Below, one piece after another: positions 1 through 8,805 of a stretch of 64,000 bases of DNA. Origin of the DNA: UBA2767 sp965228625 (lineage in GTDB: Bacteria > Pseudomonadota > Alphaproteobacteria > Rhizobiales > Methyloligellaceae); the NCBI GenBank assembly GCA_965228625.1, contig OZ245829.1, positions 3,720,001 through 3,784,000 of the forward strand. Reading direction: 5' to 3'. The translations under genes and the position numbers were made by a program. Every line of letters starts with the position of its first letter. The first letter of the stretch is position 1. Below the pieces are notes generated by a model. It was not told the origin of the DNA, did not search any database, and saw only the letters and a program-made list of their open reading frames with translations.

Positions 1-25
1 CCGCCGCTTGAGGAAACCTCGCCGG

Positions 26-1225
26 TCAATCGGCGAAGAATTCGCGGACTGCCGCGATGACCCGGTCCTGGTCCTCCGGCATCAGTCCATAGAAAAGCGG
101 CAGGGAAAGCACGCGCCCATAGTAGCTGTTCGCGCCCGGGAAATCGTCCGGGTTGTGCCGCCTGCCGTAGTGGTCATGAACGAACAGGGGCGCGTAATGC
201 ACCTGGGGACGAATCCCGCGGTCCGTGAGGAACGTGAACAGTTCACGCCTTTCCGCCGGTCCACCGAGGCAGAGCACCGGGTAGAGATGCCACGCGGTCC
301 GTGCCGGCGAGACGCGCGCGACCGGGCGTATCCGATTGGAAAGCTCGGCAAGGGCCTCATCGTAGCGCACCACAAGTTCATCGCGCGCTTTCACGAACCG
401 GCTCAGTTTGTTGAGCTGGCTCTCACCGAGGGCGCACTGGATGTCGGTAATTCGAAAATTGAAGCCGGGTTCGTCCATCCTGTAAAACCAGGGATCGGGC
501 TTGCCGGACTCGTCACTGGGCCAGTCTTCACCGGTACGCGGCGTTCGCCTCATGCCATGAGTACGCAGTTGACGAAGCCGTGCCGCAAGCTCGTTGTCGT
601 TACAGGTGATCGCGCCACCCTCGCCGGATGTGATCGTCTTGACCGGATGAAAGGAAAAACAAGCCGCGACGCTCGCGCTGCACGAGCCTACCGGCCTCGG
701 CCTGGAATTGTGCTCGTTCCATTCGTCCCCGCCGATGGCGTGACACGCGTCCTCGAACAGCATTGCACCGTGTTTGGTAGCGACATCCGACAGGCCGCCC
801 AAATCACAGCATTGCCCGTTCAGATGAACGGCCGCGGCCGCCTTCGCGTCGGGATGGCGCGAGAACATGTCCCGCAATATGGCAGGCGACAGGAGACCGG
901 AGTCCGCGTCGACATCGCATATCAGGGCCTCGGCGCCCAACATCTCGGCGGCGCTGGCCGTGGCGAGAAAAGTAATCGCCGGTACGATGATCTTGTCGCC
1001 CGGTCCGATACCGGCGGCGCGATAAGCGAGATAGAGCGCGGCCGTTCCGTTGGCTACGGCGACGGCGTGCTCGGCTCCGGTGGTTTTCGCGAAAGCCCTC
1101 TCGAAACTCTCGACGCGGGGCCCGGTTGTCAGGAAATCGGATTGGAGCGCGCCGACGACGGCTTCTATATCGTCATCGTCGATGTACTGGCGGCCGTACG
1201 GCAGAATTTCGGTTTCTCTAGCCAC
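26..1225 (-). CDS. pseC: PseC, UDP-4-amino-4,6-dideoxy-N-acetyl-beta-L-altrosamine transaminase
   Basis: A PLP-dependent aminotransferase of the DegT/DnrJ/EryC1 fold, 399 aa, the usual family length. It aminates the 4-keto product of PseB using glutamate, the second step to CMP-pseudaminic acid in the cytoplasm. The PLP lysine is K196 in FHPVKTITSGEGG. The FEDACHAIG stretch near 157-165 provides the pyridine-nitrogen Asp (D159). The opening (EILPYGRQYIDDDDI) is typical of PseC. It starts at GTG 12 bases after the pseB stop, so the two form an operon running out of the window on the left. The rest of the pathway is encoded on the same strand at 10.7-14 kb. Confidence 0.9.
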   Translation of the reverse strand: MARETEILPYGRQYIDDDDIEAVVGALQSDFLTTGPRVESFERAFAKTTGAEHAVAVANGTAALYLAYRAAGIGPGDKIIVPAITFLATASAAEMLGAEALICDVDADSGLLSPAILRDMFSRHPDAKAAAAVHLNGQCCDLGGLSDVATKHGAMLFEDACHAIGGDEWNEHNSRPRPVGSCSASVAACFSFHPVKTITSGEGGAITCNDNELAARLRQLRTHGMRRTPRTGEDWPSDESGKPDPWFYRMDEPGFNFRITDIQCALGESQLNKLSRFVKARDELVVRYDEALAELSNRIRPVARVSPARTAWHLYPVLCLGGPAERRELFTFLTDRGIRPQVHYAPLFVHDHYGRRHNPDDFPGANSYYGRVLSLPLFYGLMPEDQDRVIAAVREFFAD

Positions 1226-1237
1226 GCTGGATTCTGT

Positions 1238-2278
1238 CTAAACCGTTGCCACGAGCTGTTTTATGTCGTCGACATCCAGGAATTCGCTGTTGGAATCGCT
1301 GTAATACGAAAAGTCATCACTTACGGTTGAAAGATCAAGCCCGGCGGGCGCGTCGTAGTCGCGATATGCGAGTTCGGGCCGGATGATATAGAAATCTTCC
1401 GCCTCGAGAACGTGTCGTGCCGTTGGTTGCGGAATCAGGGCCTCATGCAACTTCTCGCCGGGACGTATGCCGACGATCTCGGTTTCACCATCGGGCAACA
1501 TGGCCTCCGCAAGGTCGACAATCCGCAGGCTCGGAATCTTCGGGACGAAAATTTCACCGCCCGTCAAATGGTGCAGCGCAAGGCAGGAGAACTTCACACC
1601 CTGATCGAGCGTGATGATGAAGCGCGTCATTTCCGGGTCTGTGACCGGCAGAACCTTCTTGCCGTTTTCGATCAGCGACCGAAACGCCGGAATGACGCTC
1701 CCCCTCGAGTTGGCCACGTTTCCATACCGCACAACCGCGAACCGGGGACCGTCCTTGGTGACGATGTTGTTCGCGGCTACGAAGATCTTGTCCGATGCGA
1801 GTTTGGTTGCGCCGTACAGGTTGACGGGCTCCGCCGCCTTGTCGGTCGATAATGCGACCACGCGCTTGACATTGTTGGCGATGGCGGCGCGCACAACGTT
1901 CTCCGCGCCGTTTATGTTGGTCTGGGTACACTCAAAGGGGTTGTACTCCATCGCGATGACCTGTTTGAGGGCCGCCGCGTGAACAATCACATCGATGTGC
2001 CGGGTCGCGGCCAGGAGACGGTCCTCGTCGCGGACGTCGCCAATGAAGAACCGCAATTGCGGATACTTCGTGTGCGGATAGAGCTGCTGCATCTCCCACT
2101 GCTTCAGTTCGTCGCGGGAGAATATGACGAGGCGACTCACTTTCAGGTCTTCGAGCGCGTACTTCACAAAGGCATGGCCGAACGAGCCGGTGCCGCCGGT
2201 CACCAGTACCGATTTTTCGCTGAGGTCCAGTTCCGCTGGCGCGAAGTCGCGAAAATATTTCTGCATGGCGGCTGCCAT
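1238..2278 (-). CDS. pseB: PseB, UDP-N-acetylglucosamine 4,6-dehydratase (inverting)
   Basis: An extended SDR enzyme, 346 aa. It converts UDP-GlcNAc to the 4-keto-6-deoxy-L-arabino-hexulose, the entry step of pseudaminic acid synthesis. The NAD-binding TGGTGSFG lies at residues 27-34. The active site STDKA (D146, K147) with Y155 and K159 in NLYGATK has the same spacing as the D-K-Y triad of Helicobacter FlaA1, which separates this inverting enzyme from retaining dehydratases such as WbpM. An ATG start is used; an in-frame ATG four codons in is possible. It is first in a two-gene operon with pseC. The 300-base region upstream is shared with a divergent dehydrogenase gene. Confidence 0.92.
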   Translation of the reverse strand: MAAAMQKYFRDFAPAELDLSEKSVLVTGGTGSFGHAFVKYALEDLKVSRLVIFSRDELKQWEMQQLYPHTKYPQLRFFIGDVRDEDRLLAATRHIDVIVHAAALKQVIAMEYNPFECTQTNINGAENVVRAAIANNVKRVVALSTDKAAEPVNLYGATKLASDKIFVAANNIVTKDGPRFAVVRYGNVANSRGSVIPAFRSLIENGKKVLPVTDPEMTRFIITLDQGVKFSCLALHHLTGGEIFVPKIPSLRIVDLAEAMLPDGETEIVGIRPGEKLHEALIPQPTARHVLEAEDFYIIRPELAYRDYDAPAGLDLSTVSDDFSYYSDSNSEFLDVDDIKQLVATV

Positions 2279-2584
2279 ATGGCTATCGTCCTTGTATCTC
2301 TTTGAATTTGTTGGATACGACTCAGCTTGACAGAAGCTGCTGTCGATCCGATGAGTTCAATTTGACGAACTGAGAAATTGGATGCCCGTTCTACTCTCAA
2401 GGCGCGGACGCCGCAATACAATGGTCGCTTCGATCCCAATCCGCGGTGATACTGAGATGGCACGAGGGACGGCGGTGTGATGCCGTTTGTGGTCCGGAAG
2501 CGGGGTTGTCGTGGCCGTGGCGGGCCACTCGCGGGTTTGCGCCGAACTGTCATGATGCGGGATCTGAATCGGGGGTAAATCCAG
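2279..2584. other. Intergenic region between divergent pseB and MDR dehydrogenase
   Basis: About 300 bases with no convincing gene. It must carry the promoters for pseB (leftward) and the dehydrogenase at 2585 (rightward). The only structure I can point to is the TTGACA-containing inverted repeat at 2323-2339 and a weaker one (AGTTC/GAACT arms) at 2354-2371. No strong -10 element was found. Confidence 0.5.
2323..2339. promoter_or_regulatory. Inverted repeat containing a TTGACA hexamer
   Basis: CAGCTT-GACAG-AAGCTG, with perfect 6-base arms around a 5-base centre. The hexamer TTGACA at 2327-2332 is a consensus -35 reading rightward, but the best -10 at 17-base spacing (GATGAG, 2350-2355) matches only three of six positions. 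It could be an operator overlapping a weak promoter or simply chance. Confidence 0.2.
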
Positions 2585-3604
2585 GTGCCGACTGCACGTT
2601 TCTTCAGCCTGCTCGGTGAGGGGGAGTTGGCGCTCCAGACAGAACAGATTTCCGTTCCGCGTGACGATCAAATGTTGTGCCAGACGGTGGCCACGGCAAT
2701 CTCGCCGGGAACAGAACTCGCGGCCTACAACGGTCTTCCGCCACTTCGGCCGACGAAGACCGTTTACCCTCGGCTTCTCGGCTACATGAATGTCGCGCGC
2801 GTCGTCCAGCCGGGAAAGGATCTTCAACGGGAATTCCCCGAGGGCACCCTGGTTTACACGCACCAGTCGCATCGCAGCCATTTCCTGATTTCGCGTGGCG
2901 ACGTTCTCGCGGTTGTCCCACCGGGGGTCAGTGCCGAACTGGTCTCGGTCGCCTATCTTTACAGGCTCGGCTGGAACGCCTGGCGCCGGGCGCATGTCCG
3001 GGCGGGAGACAAGGTTGCAGTTGTCGGGCTCGGCGCAATTGGCCTCGCAAGCCTGCAGCTTGCCAGGTATCTCGGCCTTGACCCTCTCGGCCTATCCAAT
3101 CATCAGCCGGCACGTGACGTGGCAAAGCGATGTGCCTGCGCGGCGATGTCCAAACGGCATGCGGCGGAGTTGTTTCTGGGTGATCCGGCGGAAGCCGATC
3201 TGGTGGATGCCGTTCTCCTGACTTCGAACGCATGGGCCGATTTGACGCTGTCAATGGCGATGTGCGGATTCAATGCTGTGGTCAGCGTCGTCGGGTTTCC
3301 AGGTCGAGGCGAACCGCCCCCGGATACAAATCCGCTGGAGTCCAGGTACTTCTACGACAAACAGCTCACCGTGACCGCGGCGGGATTTGCGCCCAAGTCG
3401 CCTGGCACTGGAAAAGAAACACCGGACCAATTGAAGCGGGATATGTCCGATCTTTTGGACGCCATCGAGCGCGACGATCTCGATCCCTCGGTCCTCGTCG
3501 CCTCCGTAGAACCGGCGGACCGGCTTGAACAGATCTACCAGGAGATGACGACCGGCAGACCGAAGGCCGGAACCACGGTTCTGGACTGGTCGGAGTTCGC
3601 GTGA
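2585..3604 (+). CDS. MDR-family (zinc-type alcohol dehydrogenase-like) oxidoreductase
   Basis: A medium-chain dehydrogenase/reductase, 339 aa. The N-terminal GroES-like part has SPGTELAAYNG near 38-48 where classical zinc alcohol dehydrogenases carry the catalytic Cys, so the usual zinc site looks absent. A Rossmann glycine motif (VGLGAIG) lies near 148-154. The start is GTG (gtgccgactgc), since no upstream ATG is in frame. It stands alone on the plus strand between the pse genes and the first putative transferase. An NAD(P)-dependent redox step on a nucleotide sugar or lipid precursor fits the context, but the substrate cannot be read from sequence. Confidence 0.7.
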   Translation: MPTARFFSLLGEGELALQTEQISVPRDDQMLCQTVATAISPGTELAAYNGLPPLRPTKTVYPRLLGYMNVARVVQPGKDLQREFPEGTLVYTHQSHRSHFLISRGDVLAVVPPGVSAELVSVAYLYRLGWNAWRRAHVRAGDKVAVVGLGAIGLASLQLARYLGLDPLGLSNHQPARDVAKRCACAAMSKRHAAELFLGDPAEADLVDAVLLTSNAWADLTLSMAMCGFNAVVSVVGFPGRGEPPPDTNPLESRYFYDKQLTVTAAGFAPKSPGTGKETPDQLKRDMSDLLDAIERDDLDPSVLVASVEPADRLEQIYQEMTTGRPKAGTTVLDWSEFA

Positions 3605-3727
3605 CGCCGGGCTGAGTGATATTCAGAGCGTTTCGTCGTTCGGTGGCGGTTGCGCCGCGTTCCGGATGACACTAATACGCCCCATGTGATAGTGACCTCT
3701 CGCCGTAAGGTCGTCTGATCCGCGTTG

Positions 3728-5383
3728 ATGACAAGCCCCTTTTCGAAAATCAAAGAATTGAAAGAAAAGAAAGCAATCTACTCCGTTGGCAACGCCCTCG
3801 AATGGATCGATGTGGCGCGTGAGCTCCAATCAAAGCTCGCGTGGAAACCGGCATACTGGATAACCGTCGATCTCAATCATGAACAGATCGGCAAAGCATT
3901 TCCCGAAGTGCTGCGCCATCCTTTCATGGATTTGAACCGCTGCATCCCCGCAGAGCCGTATTCCGGCAACCAGTGGGCCGGGCTCGACAGCTCTGTTCTG
4001 GATGAGTTCTGTCGTGACGAAAACATCGTGCTGGAGCTCATGGATCGCATGGAGCTTGCGGGTACGTTTACCAATATGGAGCGGCAGCGGACCTATCTCT
4101 GGCATCTGTCCTATTGGCTTCATGTCCTGGAGCACCTTTGCCCCGATGTCGTGATTTTTCACGTGCCGCCGCATAGTCCCGGCGAGTTGGTGTTGCATAG
4201 TGTCTGCCGGAAACGCGGAGTTCAGGTCCGTGTGCTGATTCCCACGCAACTTTGCTCGCTCCATTTGATCACCGACAGTTACGACCGGCTCCCTGCAATC
4301 CTGGAGCGAAACTACGAACAACGACTACAGTCCAAAAACACTGAATTATCGCCGGAAATGAAAGCTTCAGTCGGGGTTACTGCGTCAACCGAGGCTAACA
4401 TTCCATGGTATATCGATAAGGCGCGCGCCAAGGAGCAAAAAAAACACCGTGCAAAAAAGAGAATTTCGGATGCTCTGGCGCGTGGAGAACTCCTTGATAT
4501 TCCCTTCCAACTCGAACCGTCGAAGGACCCAAATAACTGGCTGATGCAAGCTCCGAAGAAAGTTTCGAAGGAGCGACAAGAGAGACTCGCGCTACCAATG
4601 CGGCGCGTCTACAAACGGCCTGGCGCGCCTTTGTCTGACCCGGTTTTAAGTCATTTCGAATATAGTTATTATTTACGTTGGGCCTATCCGCGAAAGATTA
4701 CACTTGAAAATACGTACAAGGATTTGTCCATCAATTGCGACTCGTCGGTTCCTTACGTGTTTTTTGCTCTGCACTACCAGCCGGAGCGCACAACTTGTCC
4801 GGATGGGGGGCGGTTCAACAATCAGCTCTTAGCTGCGGCGCTTATCGCAAATGCGCTTCCGGATGGGTGGCGTCTGTACATCAAAGAGCATCCAAGCCAG
4901 CACTACTTTCACAGAAACGGCGAGCAGTCGCGCAACATCGAATTCTATAAGGATCTGGCTGCGCTTCCGAACACCTCGCTTGTTGATATGGAACAGCCAA
5001 CCGCCGAGTTCGTAAGAAACGCGAAAGCAGTGGCGACTGTAACGGGTTACGTTGGATGGGAAGCGCTGCTGCGTGGAACGCCGGTGTTGGTGTTTGGCGC
5101 CGCTTGGTACCGCATCTGCCGCGGCGCTTATCAAATCAACACCGCCGAAGATATTTTGAATGCTCTTGCAGCCATTTCCAGCGGCGAGGCGCATTCGGTT
5201 GATGACGTCATTGCCTTCGCGGGCGCACTGGAAGACAGTGGAGAGATATACTATCTAAATACGGAAATAAAAGATGGCACAAGAGTAAGTATGGAAAACA
5301 ATGTTGAGATATCGCGAGATCATCAATCGAATTCGATCTCAAGCCTATTTCTGCGTTTCGAAAGTGAATTATCCAAATTTTGA
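3728..5383 (+). CDS. Putative capsule-type (Kps-like) glycosyltransferase, paralogue A
   Basis: 551 aa from the ATG at 3728; a TTG just before it is less likely. I recognise no characterised homologue with certainty. Landmarks are HYQPERTTCPDGG around 350-362, KEHPSQ near 386 and TVTGYVGWEALLRGTPVLVFG-type sequence near 437-457. This HP plus TGxxGWEAL-G-PVLxFG arrangement recalls the C-terminal half of KpsC/KpsS-type capsule transferases that use CMP-Kdo. The same landmarks occur in the convergent gene ending at 5402. Next to CMP-pseudaminic acid genes, a CMP-nonulosonate transferase is a reasonable inference. The last 50 codons are AT-rich compared with the body. Confidence 0.6.
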   Translation: MTSPFSKIKELKEKKAIYSVGNALEWIDVARELQSKLAWKPAYWITVDLNHEQIGKAFPEVLRHPFMDLNRCIPAEPYSGNQWAGLDSSVLDEFCRDENIVLELMDRMELAGTFTNMERQRTYLWHLSYWLHVLEHLCPDVVIFHVPPHSPGELVLHSVCRKRGVQVRVLIPTQLCSLHLITDSYDRLPAILERNYEQRLQSKNTELSPEMKASVGVTASTEANIPWYIDKARAKEQKKHRAKKRISDALARGELLDIPFQLEPSKDPNNWLMQAPKKVSKERQERLALPMRRVYKRPGAPLSDPVLSHFEYSYYLRWAYPRKITLENTYKDLSINCDSSVPYVFFALHYQPERTTCPDGGRFNNQLLAAALIANALPDGWRLYIKEHPSQHYFHRNGEQSRNIEFYKDLAALPNTSLVDMEQPTAEFVRNAKAVATVTGYVGWEALLRGTPVLVFGAAWYRICRGAYQINTAEDILNALAAISSGEAHSVDDVIAFAGALEDSGEIYYLNTEIKDGTRVSMENNVEISRDHQSNSISSLFLRFESELSKF

Positions 5384-5401
5384 ATAATGTATATCTTACA
5401 A

Positions 5402-7015
5402 TTAGTGGCTCTCGGGCGTTTCGTAATTTTCAATTATGCTGAGTAAAGACTCTCCGAGATCGCCTTCTACATTGACACCTTTCTCGATTGTTGGCGTCGT
5501 ATATACGGTTTTGCCGATAAATTGCAACGCCTTTGCGTAAGACAGAACATCATTCTCAGTGTGAGTCTTTCCGCTTTCAAGATCGCCCAAAGCGGCTTTC
5601 ACATCGTCCTCACTCGTGATCCGATAAGCGCCCTTACAAGCGCCATACCAAGCCGTTCCAAAATGCAGAACAGGTTTGCCGCGGACGAGCGATTCCCATC
5701 CAACCGCACCGGTCACGGTGGCAACGGCGCTGCTTTTATCAAGTAACTCTAGGCTCGATACGCTACTTTCGACAAAATAGACATTATCGAGTCTAAGAAA
5801 ATCATCGTAATATCCAGGCCATCTCGCCAATTCTCCCATGCCGGTATAGCTGAATTGCGTCGGATGCTCCTTTATTACGATGTCCATGTCTTCTGGCAGC
5901 GCAGCGCTTAGCAGAGAAACGCACAAATACTGGTTGGAGAAGATCCCGCCATCGGGACAAGTCGTCCTTTCAGGCTGATAGTGCATCGCGAAATAGACAA
6001 ATTTCCTATCCTTTTTCAGCGGACGTGATATGCGGGAATATTGCTCCTCCATTTTGATTTTCTTGATCATCGCCCAATCTCTGTAGTCCTGGTATTCGCG
6101 AAGCGTGATCATTTTTTCGTGGATCTCTCGTCCGGGAACCTTGAACAATCTGGGGAGCTCTCGCTCCGAATTCTTGGATCTCTTCTCCCGAATTGGCAGT
6201 TTGCTCGTACTGCTGAATTTTAGCAAATTATCTCCGGCTTGCTCAATGTATATTGGTGATCCTGTTTCAAATCTGGTTCCGAATTTGAGATTTTTTTCAA
6301 AATTATTTCTTATTTTTTCGACTATATTCTCATGTTTCTTATCTCTGTTATTCGCATCCTTTACGTACCATGGCTTATAGTCGGGCCTGGCAGTTTTCAG
6401 CTCATTTATCGAATCGACAACCGCTCGCTCCAGGGTCACATCGAGACTGCCTGCCAATATCGTCTCATACGTGGTATTCAGATTGCCCGGTAGACTTTCA
6501 ACACTTGTGCAGAGGAAATGCAGATTGTTTAATGAAGTTCCGCGATAAAATAGGTTGTTTTTGTTGTATATTATCATCGTACAATACAAAATATAGTCTG
6601 CGATAGAGTGCGGTGGAGCGTTGAAAATGGCGCACTCTATTTCTTTATATTTGATAATATTTTTCCAGTACACGTATAATTTATTGATAAATCGGAATCT
6701 CTGTGTAAAAGACATTGATGTGTCTAGGTCAATTCTGTCTAATATTTCCATACATGAAGATAAATACGGCTCGAATAAATCGATATCGTGTTTGGATAAC
6801 GCATCACTCATATAATTTTCCAGTCCCTGGGCTGGAATACCGCGGTTTATTTCAAGTCGATTATGGGTGACGGCTTCAGGGAACTCGCGTGTTATTTGGT
6901 CGTGATTTTCGTTGTAGGTAATCCAGTATCGGGGATTCCATCCGCGTTTCTCCCGCATTTGGGAAAAAACAAAGCTCCACTCGGGCTGACGGCTTACTGA
7001 GACGACAATATTCAT
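5402..7015 (-). CDS. Putative capsule-type (Kps-like) glycosyltransferase, paralogue B
   Basis: 537 aa, starting at ATG 7015 (MNIVVSVSRQPEW). Upstream in-frame codons exist but would run into the preceding gene. It shares the HYQPERTTCPDGG block (about 344-356), KEHPTQ and TVTGAVGWESLVRGKPVLHFG with the plus-strand gene ending 18 bases away, and both have a RYWITYNENHDQIT/AYWITVDLNHEQIG start, so they are clear paralogues. It is last in the long nonulosonic-acid operon, 17 bases after the methyltransferase-like gene. The gene is strikingly AT-rich for this chromosome, pointing to recent acquisition. Inferred role: transfer of a nonulosonic acid. Confidence 0.6.
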   Translation of the reverse strand: MNIVVSVSRQPEWSFVFSQMREKRGWNPRYWITYNENHDQITREFPEAVTHNRLEINRGIPAQGLENYMSDALSKHDIDLFEPYLSSCMEILDRIDLDTSMSFTQRFRFINKLYVYWKNIIKYKEIECAIFNAPPHSIADYILYCTMIIYNKNNLFYRGTSLNNLHFLCTSVESLPGNLNTTYETILAGSLDVTLERAVVDSINELKTARPDYKPWYVKDANNRDKKHENIVEKIRNNFEKNLKFGTRFETGSPIYIEQAGDNLLKFSSTSKLPIREKRSKNSERELPRLFKVPGREIHEKMITLREYQDYRDWAMIKKIKMEEQYSRISRPLKKDRKFVYFAMHYQPERTTCPDGGIFSNQYLCVSLLSAALPEDMDIVIKEHPTQFSYTGMGELARWPGYYDDFLRLDNVYFVESSVSSLELLDKSSAVATVTGAVGWESLVRGKPVLHFGTAWYGACKGAYRITSEDDVKAALGDLESGKTHTENDVLSYAKALQFIGKTVYTTPTIEKGVNVEGDLGESLLSIIENYETPESH

Positions 7016-7032
7016 GGTCTGAATTCGTGAAG

Positions 7033-7944
7033 TTATTGAGGTGCCGTGAAATACGGTTGGTTGCAGATGGTTTCCCAACTCGATGTCGATATTTCAATTT
7101 TTCGATTATCTGGTGTGTATAAAAAAGATATTTTGTTCTCTTTTTCTTCAATTCTCATGCAGTGGGGATTTTTGTATATCAATTCTTTGTCTTGCTTTGA
7201 AATAATATTATCAATGAAGTCATCTATTGGGTCTATTTCGTTCTTGTGACCGCCTTTTCTTACCACGCATACGTAGTACGGGTTCTTTCGGTCATCGATA
7301 CCGATGAATGTCTGTCCAATTGATGAGATATCATCAATCCATGGTCTCGACATATACGTTCGGAAAGAAACAATAATGATTCCATTTTCCTTCACAATTC
7401 TCGAAACTTCGGAGAAAAATGGCGGACCATAATTATCCATTTTGCCATTTATACCGCTGAGGATTTCAATTCGTTCTTTTTCGACGATTTCGTCTGAGAC
7501 AGAATGCCAGCTTGTCCGCATGTTGCTGCAGAGTGCCCGGTCAACAATTGCGAAATCATATTCCTCGGTCCTGATTTGTGGCATATCGAAAAAATTGCCC
7601 CGCTCACCGCGGCAACCATACGCGTGTAGTTCTTCGATATGGTCGGTGTATTCAATGCCGTACATTTGGTAGCCAAGGCGTTCGAATGCTTTTTGTATGG
7701 CTCCGTTGTGCGTTCCCAGGTTAATTCCCGATGTAAATCCGTCGTCCAGGAATTGATTGTAGAACTGGGCCCACTCATCCCATTTTGCCTCCATCACCTG
7801 AAGCTGTTCATCGCTCCAGGGTGTCCAGTCGTATCGCATGCTTCCCCTCTGAACGTCAGACATTCTAGACAGGGGTATTCGAAGAGGTTCGCCGACGTCC
7901 TTCAGTGATGTTCGGGGTGTTTTGAAATGATAGGCGCGTTTCAC
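7033..7944 (-). CDS. Class I SAM methyltransferase-like protein
   Basis: 303 aa from a GTG start preceded by GGGA about 10 bases upstream. A diverged SAM-binding motif I, INLGTHNGAIQKAF, lies near 75-88 and is followed by an acidic end of strand 2 (GIEYTD). A later YDFAIVDRAL segment fits motif II, and IVKENGIIIVSFRTYMS fits the post-III strand seen in small-molecule methyltransferases. It sits between hisF and the second transferase gene and is AT-rich like the latter. A sugar methylation in the nonulosonic-acid glycan is plausible. The substrate is unknown. Confidence 0.55.
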   Translation of the reverse strand: MKRAYHFKTPRTSLKDVGEPLRIPLSRMSDVQRGSMRYDWTPWSDEQLQVMEAKWDEWAQFYNQFLDDGFTSGINLGTHNGAIQKAFERLGYQMYGIEYTDHIEELHAYGCRGERGNFFDMPQIRTEEYDFAIVDRALCSNMRTSWHSVSDEIVEKERIEILSGINGKMDNYGPPFFSEVSRIVKENGIIIVSFRTYMSRPWIDDISSIGQTFIGIDDRKNPYYVCVVRKGGHKNEIDPIDDFIDNIISKQDKELIYKNPHCMRIEEKENKISFLYTPDNRKIEISTSSWETICNQPYFTAPQ

Positions 7945-7994
7945 TGCGATAATTTCCCAAAACTTGATCGATCAAAAGATGGACGGCTTCGCCG

Positions 7995-8795
7995 TCAGGC
8001 ATTTGTCATGTCAGGGTGTGCATGTTGAAAGGCGCGCCCTTCCTCGCGAACATTGAACCCCTCATCGGCAAGGTAGCTCTTGGCTTTCCGCGTCGCCTGC
8101 TCTGTATAGTGAAAAATGTTGGCCGCGGCGACTGCGTCCGCGCCGGCCCGCAAACCCTGCGCCAGATGCTCCCATGTCATCACGCCGCCAAAGGCGATAA
8201 CCGGCACGCTCGTTGCCGCGCATACGGACTTGAGGTTCTCGAGGTCGTATCCGCGCCGTGCGCCGTCATGGGAGATCGAGTTGAAAAAGATCTCGCCCGC
8301 TCCCAGTTCGACGCACCGCCGTGCCCACTCTGCGGGCGTGTGTTCGAGGACCCTTCGTCCGCGATCGACGGCGACCGCACTCCCGTCCTCGGTCTTGTTG
8401 ACATCGATGGAGGCCACGATGCACTGGCGGCCATAGCTGTCCGCAAGCCGCGTAACGAGTTCCGGGTTGTCGTGCAAGATCGTGTTGACCACCAGCTTGT
8501 CGGCGCCGGAACGTAACAGGCGTTGTGCATAGTCCGGGTCCGTAATCCAGCCTCCGACGCTCAGTGGAACGAAACACTCCCTCGAAATGCGATTGGTGAT
8601 CTCCACGAATTGTTCGGCGCTGGCGGACTCCGGCGAGACATTAAGCAGGACGATTTCATCCACGGCCCACTTGTTGAACGCTTCCATGGCGTGGATGGGG
8701 TCGGCGTGAATTACGTTGGTGTGTTTGAAGCGGATGCTCTGGACGACCTGGCCGTTGCGCAGGATGAGCACGGCAATCATGCGTTGCTTCAACAT
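7995..8795 (-). CDS. HisF paralogue (ammonia-using cyclase-like subunit for sugar amidination)
   Basis: A 266 aa (beta/alpha)8 barrel of the HisF family. The normal first catalytic Asp (CLDV...GRVVKG in histidine HisF) is replaced: here the strand reads AVLILRNGQVVQS. The second catalytic Asp position also appears changed to Glu (PAEWARR). It keeps GAGEIFFNSISHDG and FGGV phosphate-site sequence. With HisH and the WbpG-type protein of the same operon it should act as the ammonia channel partner in making an acetamidino sugar, as for wbpG-hisH2-hisF2 in Pseudomonas O-antigen loci. It is not a histidine biosynthesis gene. It starts 10 bases after hisH. Confidence 0.8.
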   Translation of the reverse strand: MLKQRMIAVLILRNGQVVQSIRFKHTNVIHADPIHAMEAFNKWAVDEIVLLNVSPESASAEQFVEITNRISRECFVPLSVGGWITDPDYAQRLLRSGADKLVVNTILHDNPELVTRLADSYGRQCIVASIDVNKTEDGSAVAVDRGRRVLEHTPAEWARRCVELGAGEIFFNSISHDGARRGYDLENLKSVCAATSVPVIAFGGVMTWEHLAQGLRAGADAVAAANIFHYTEQATRKAKSYLADEGFNVREEGRAFQHAHPDMTNA

Positions 8796-8805
8796 GTTGC
8801 GGTCC

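Noticed and set aside
8..1330. Long plus-strand reading frame antisense to pseC
   Set aside because: It mirrors pseC on the opposite strand, gives no recognisable protein motif and has Arg/Gly/Pro-rich composition typical of antisense frames in GC-rich DNA.
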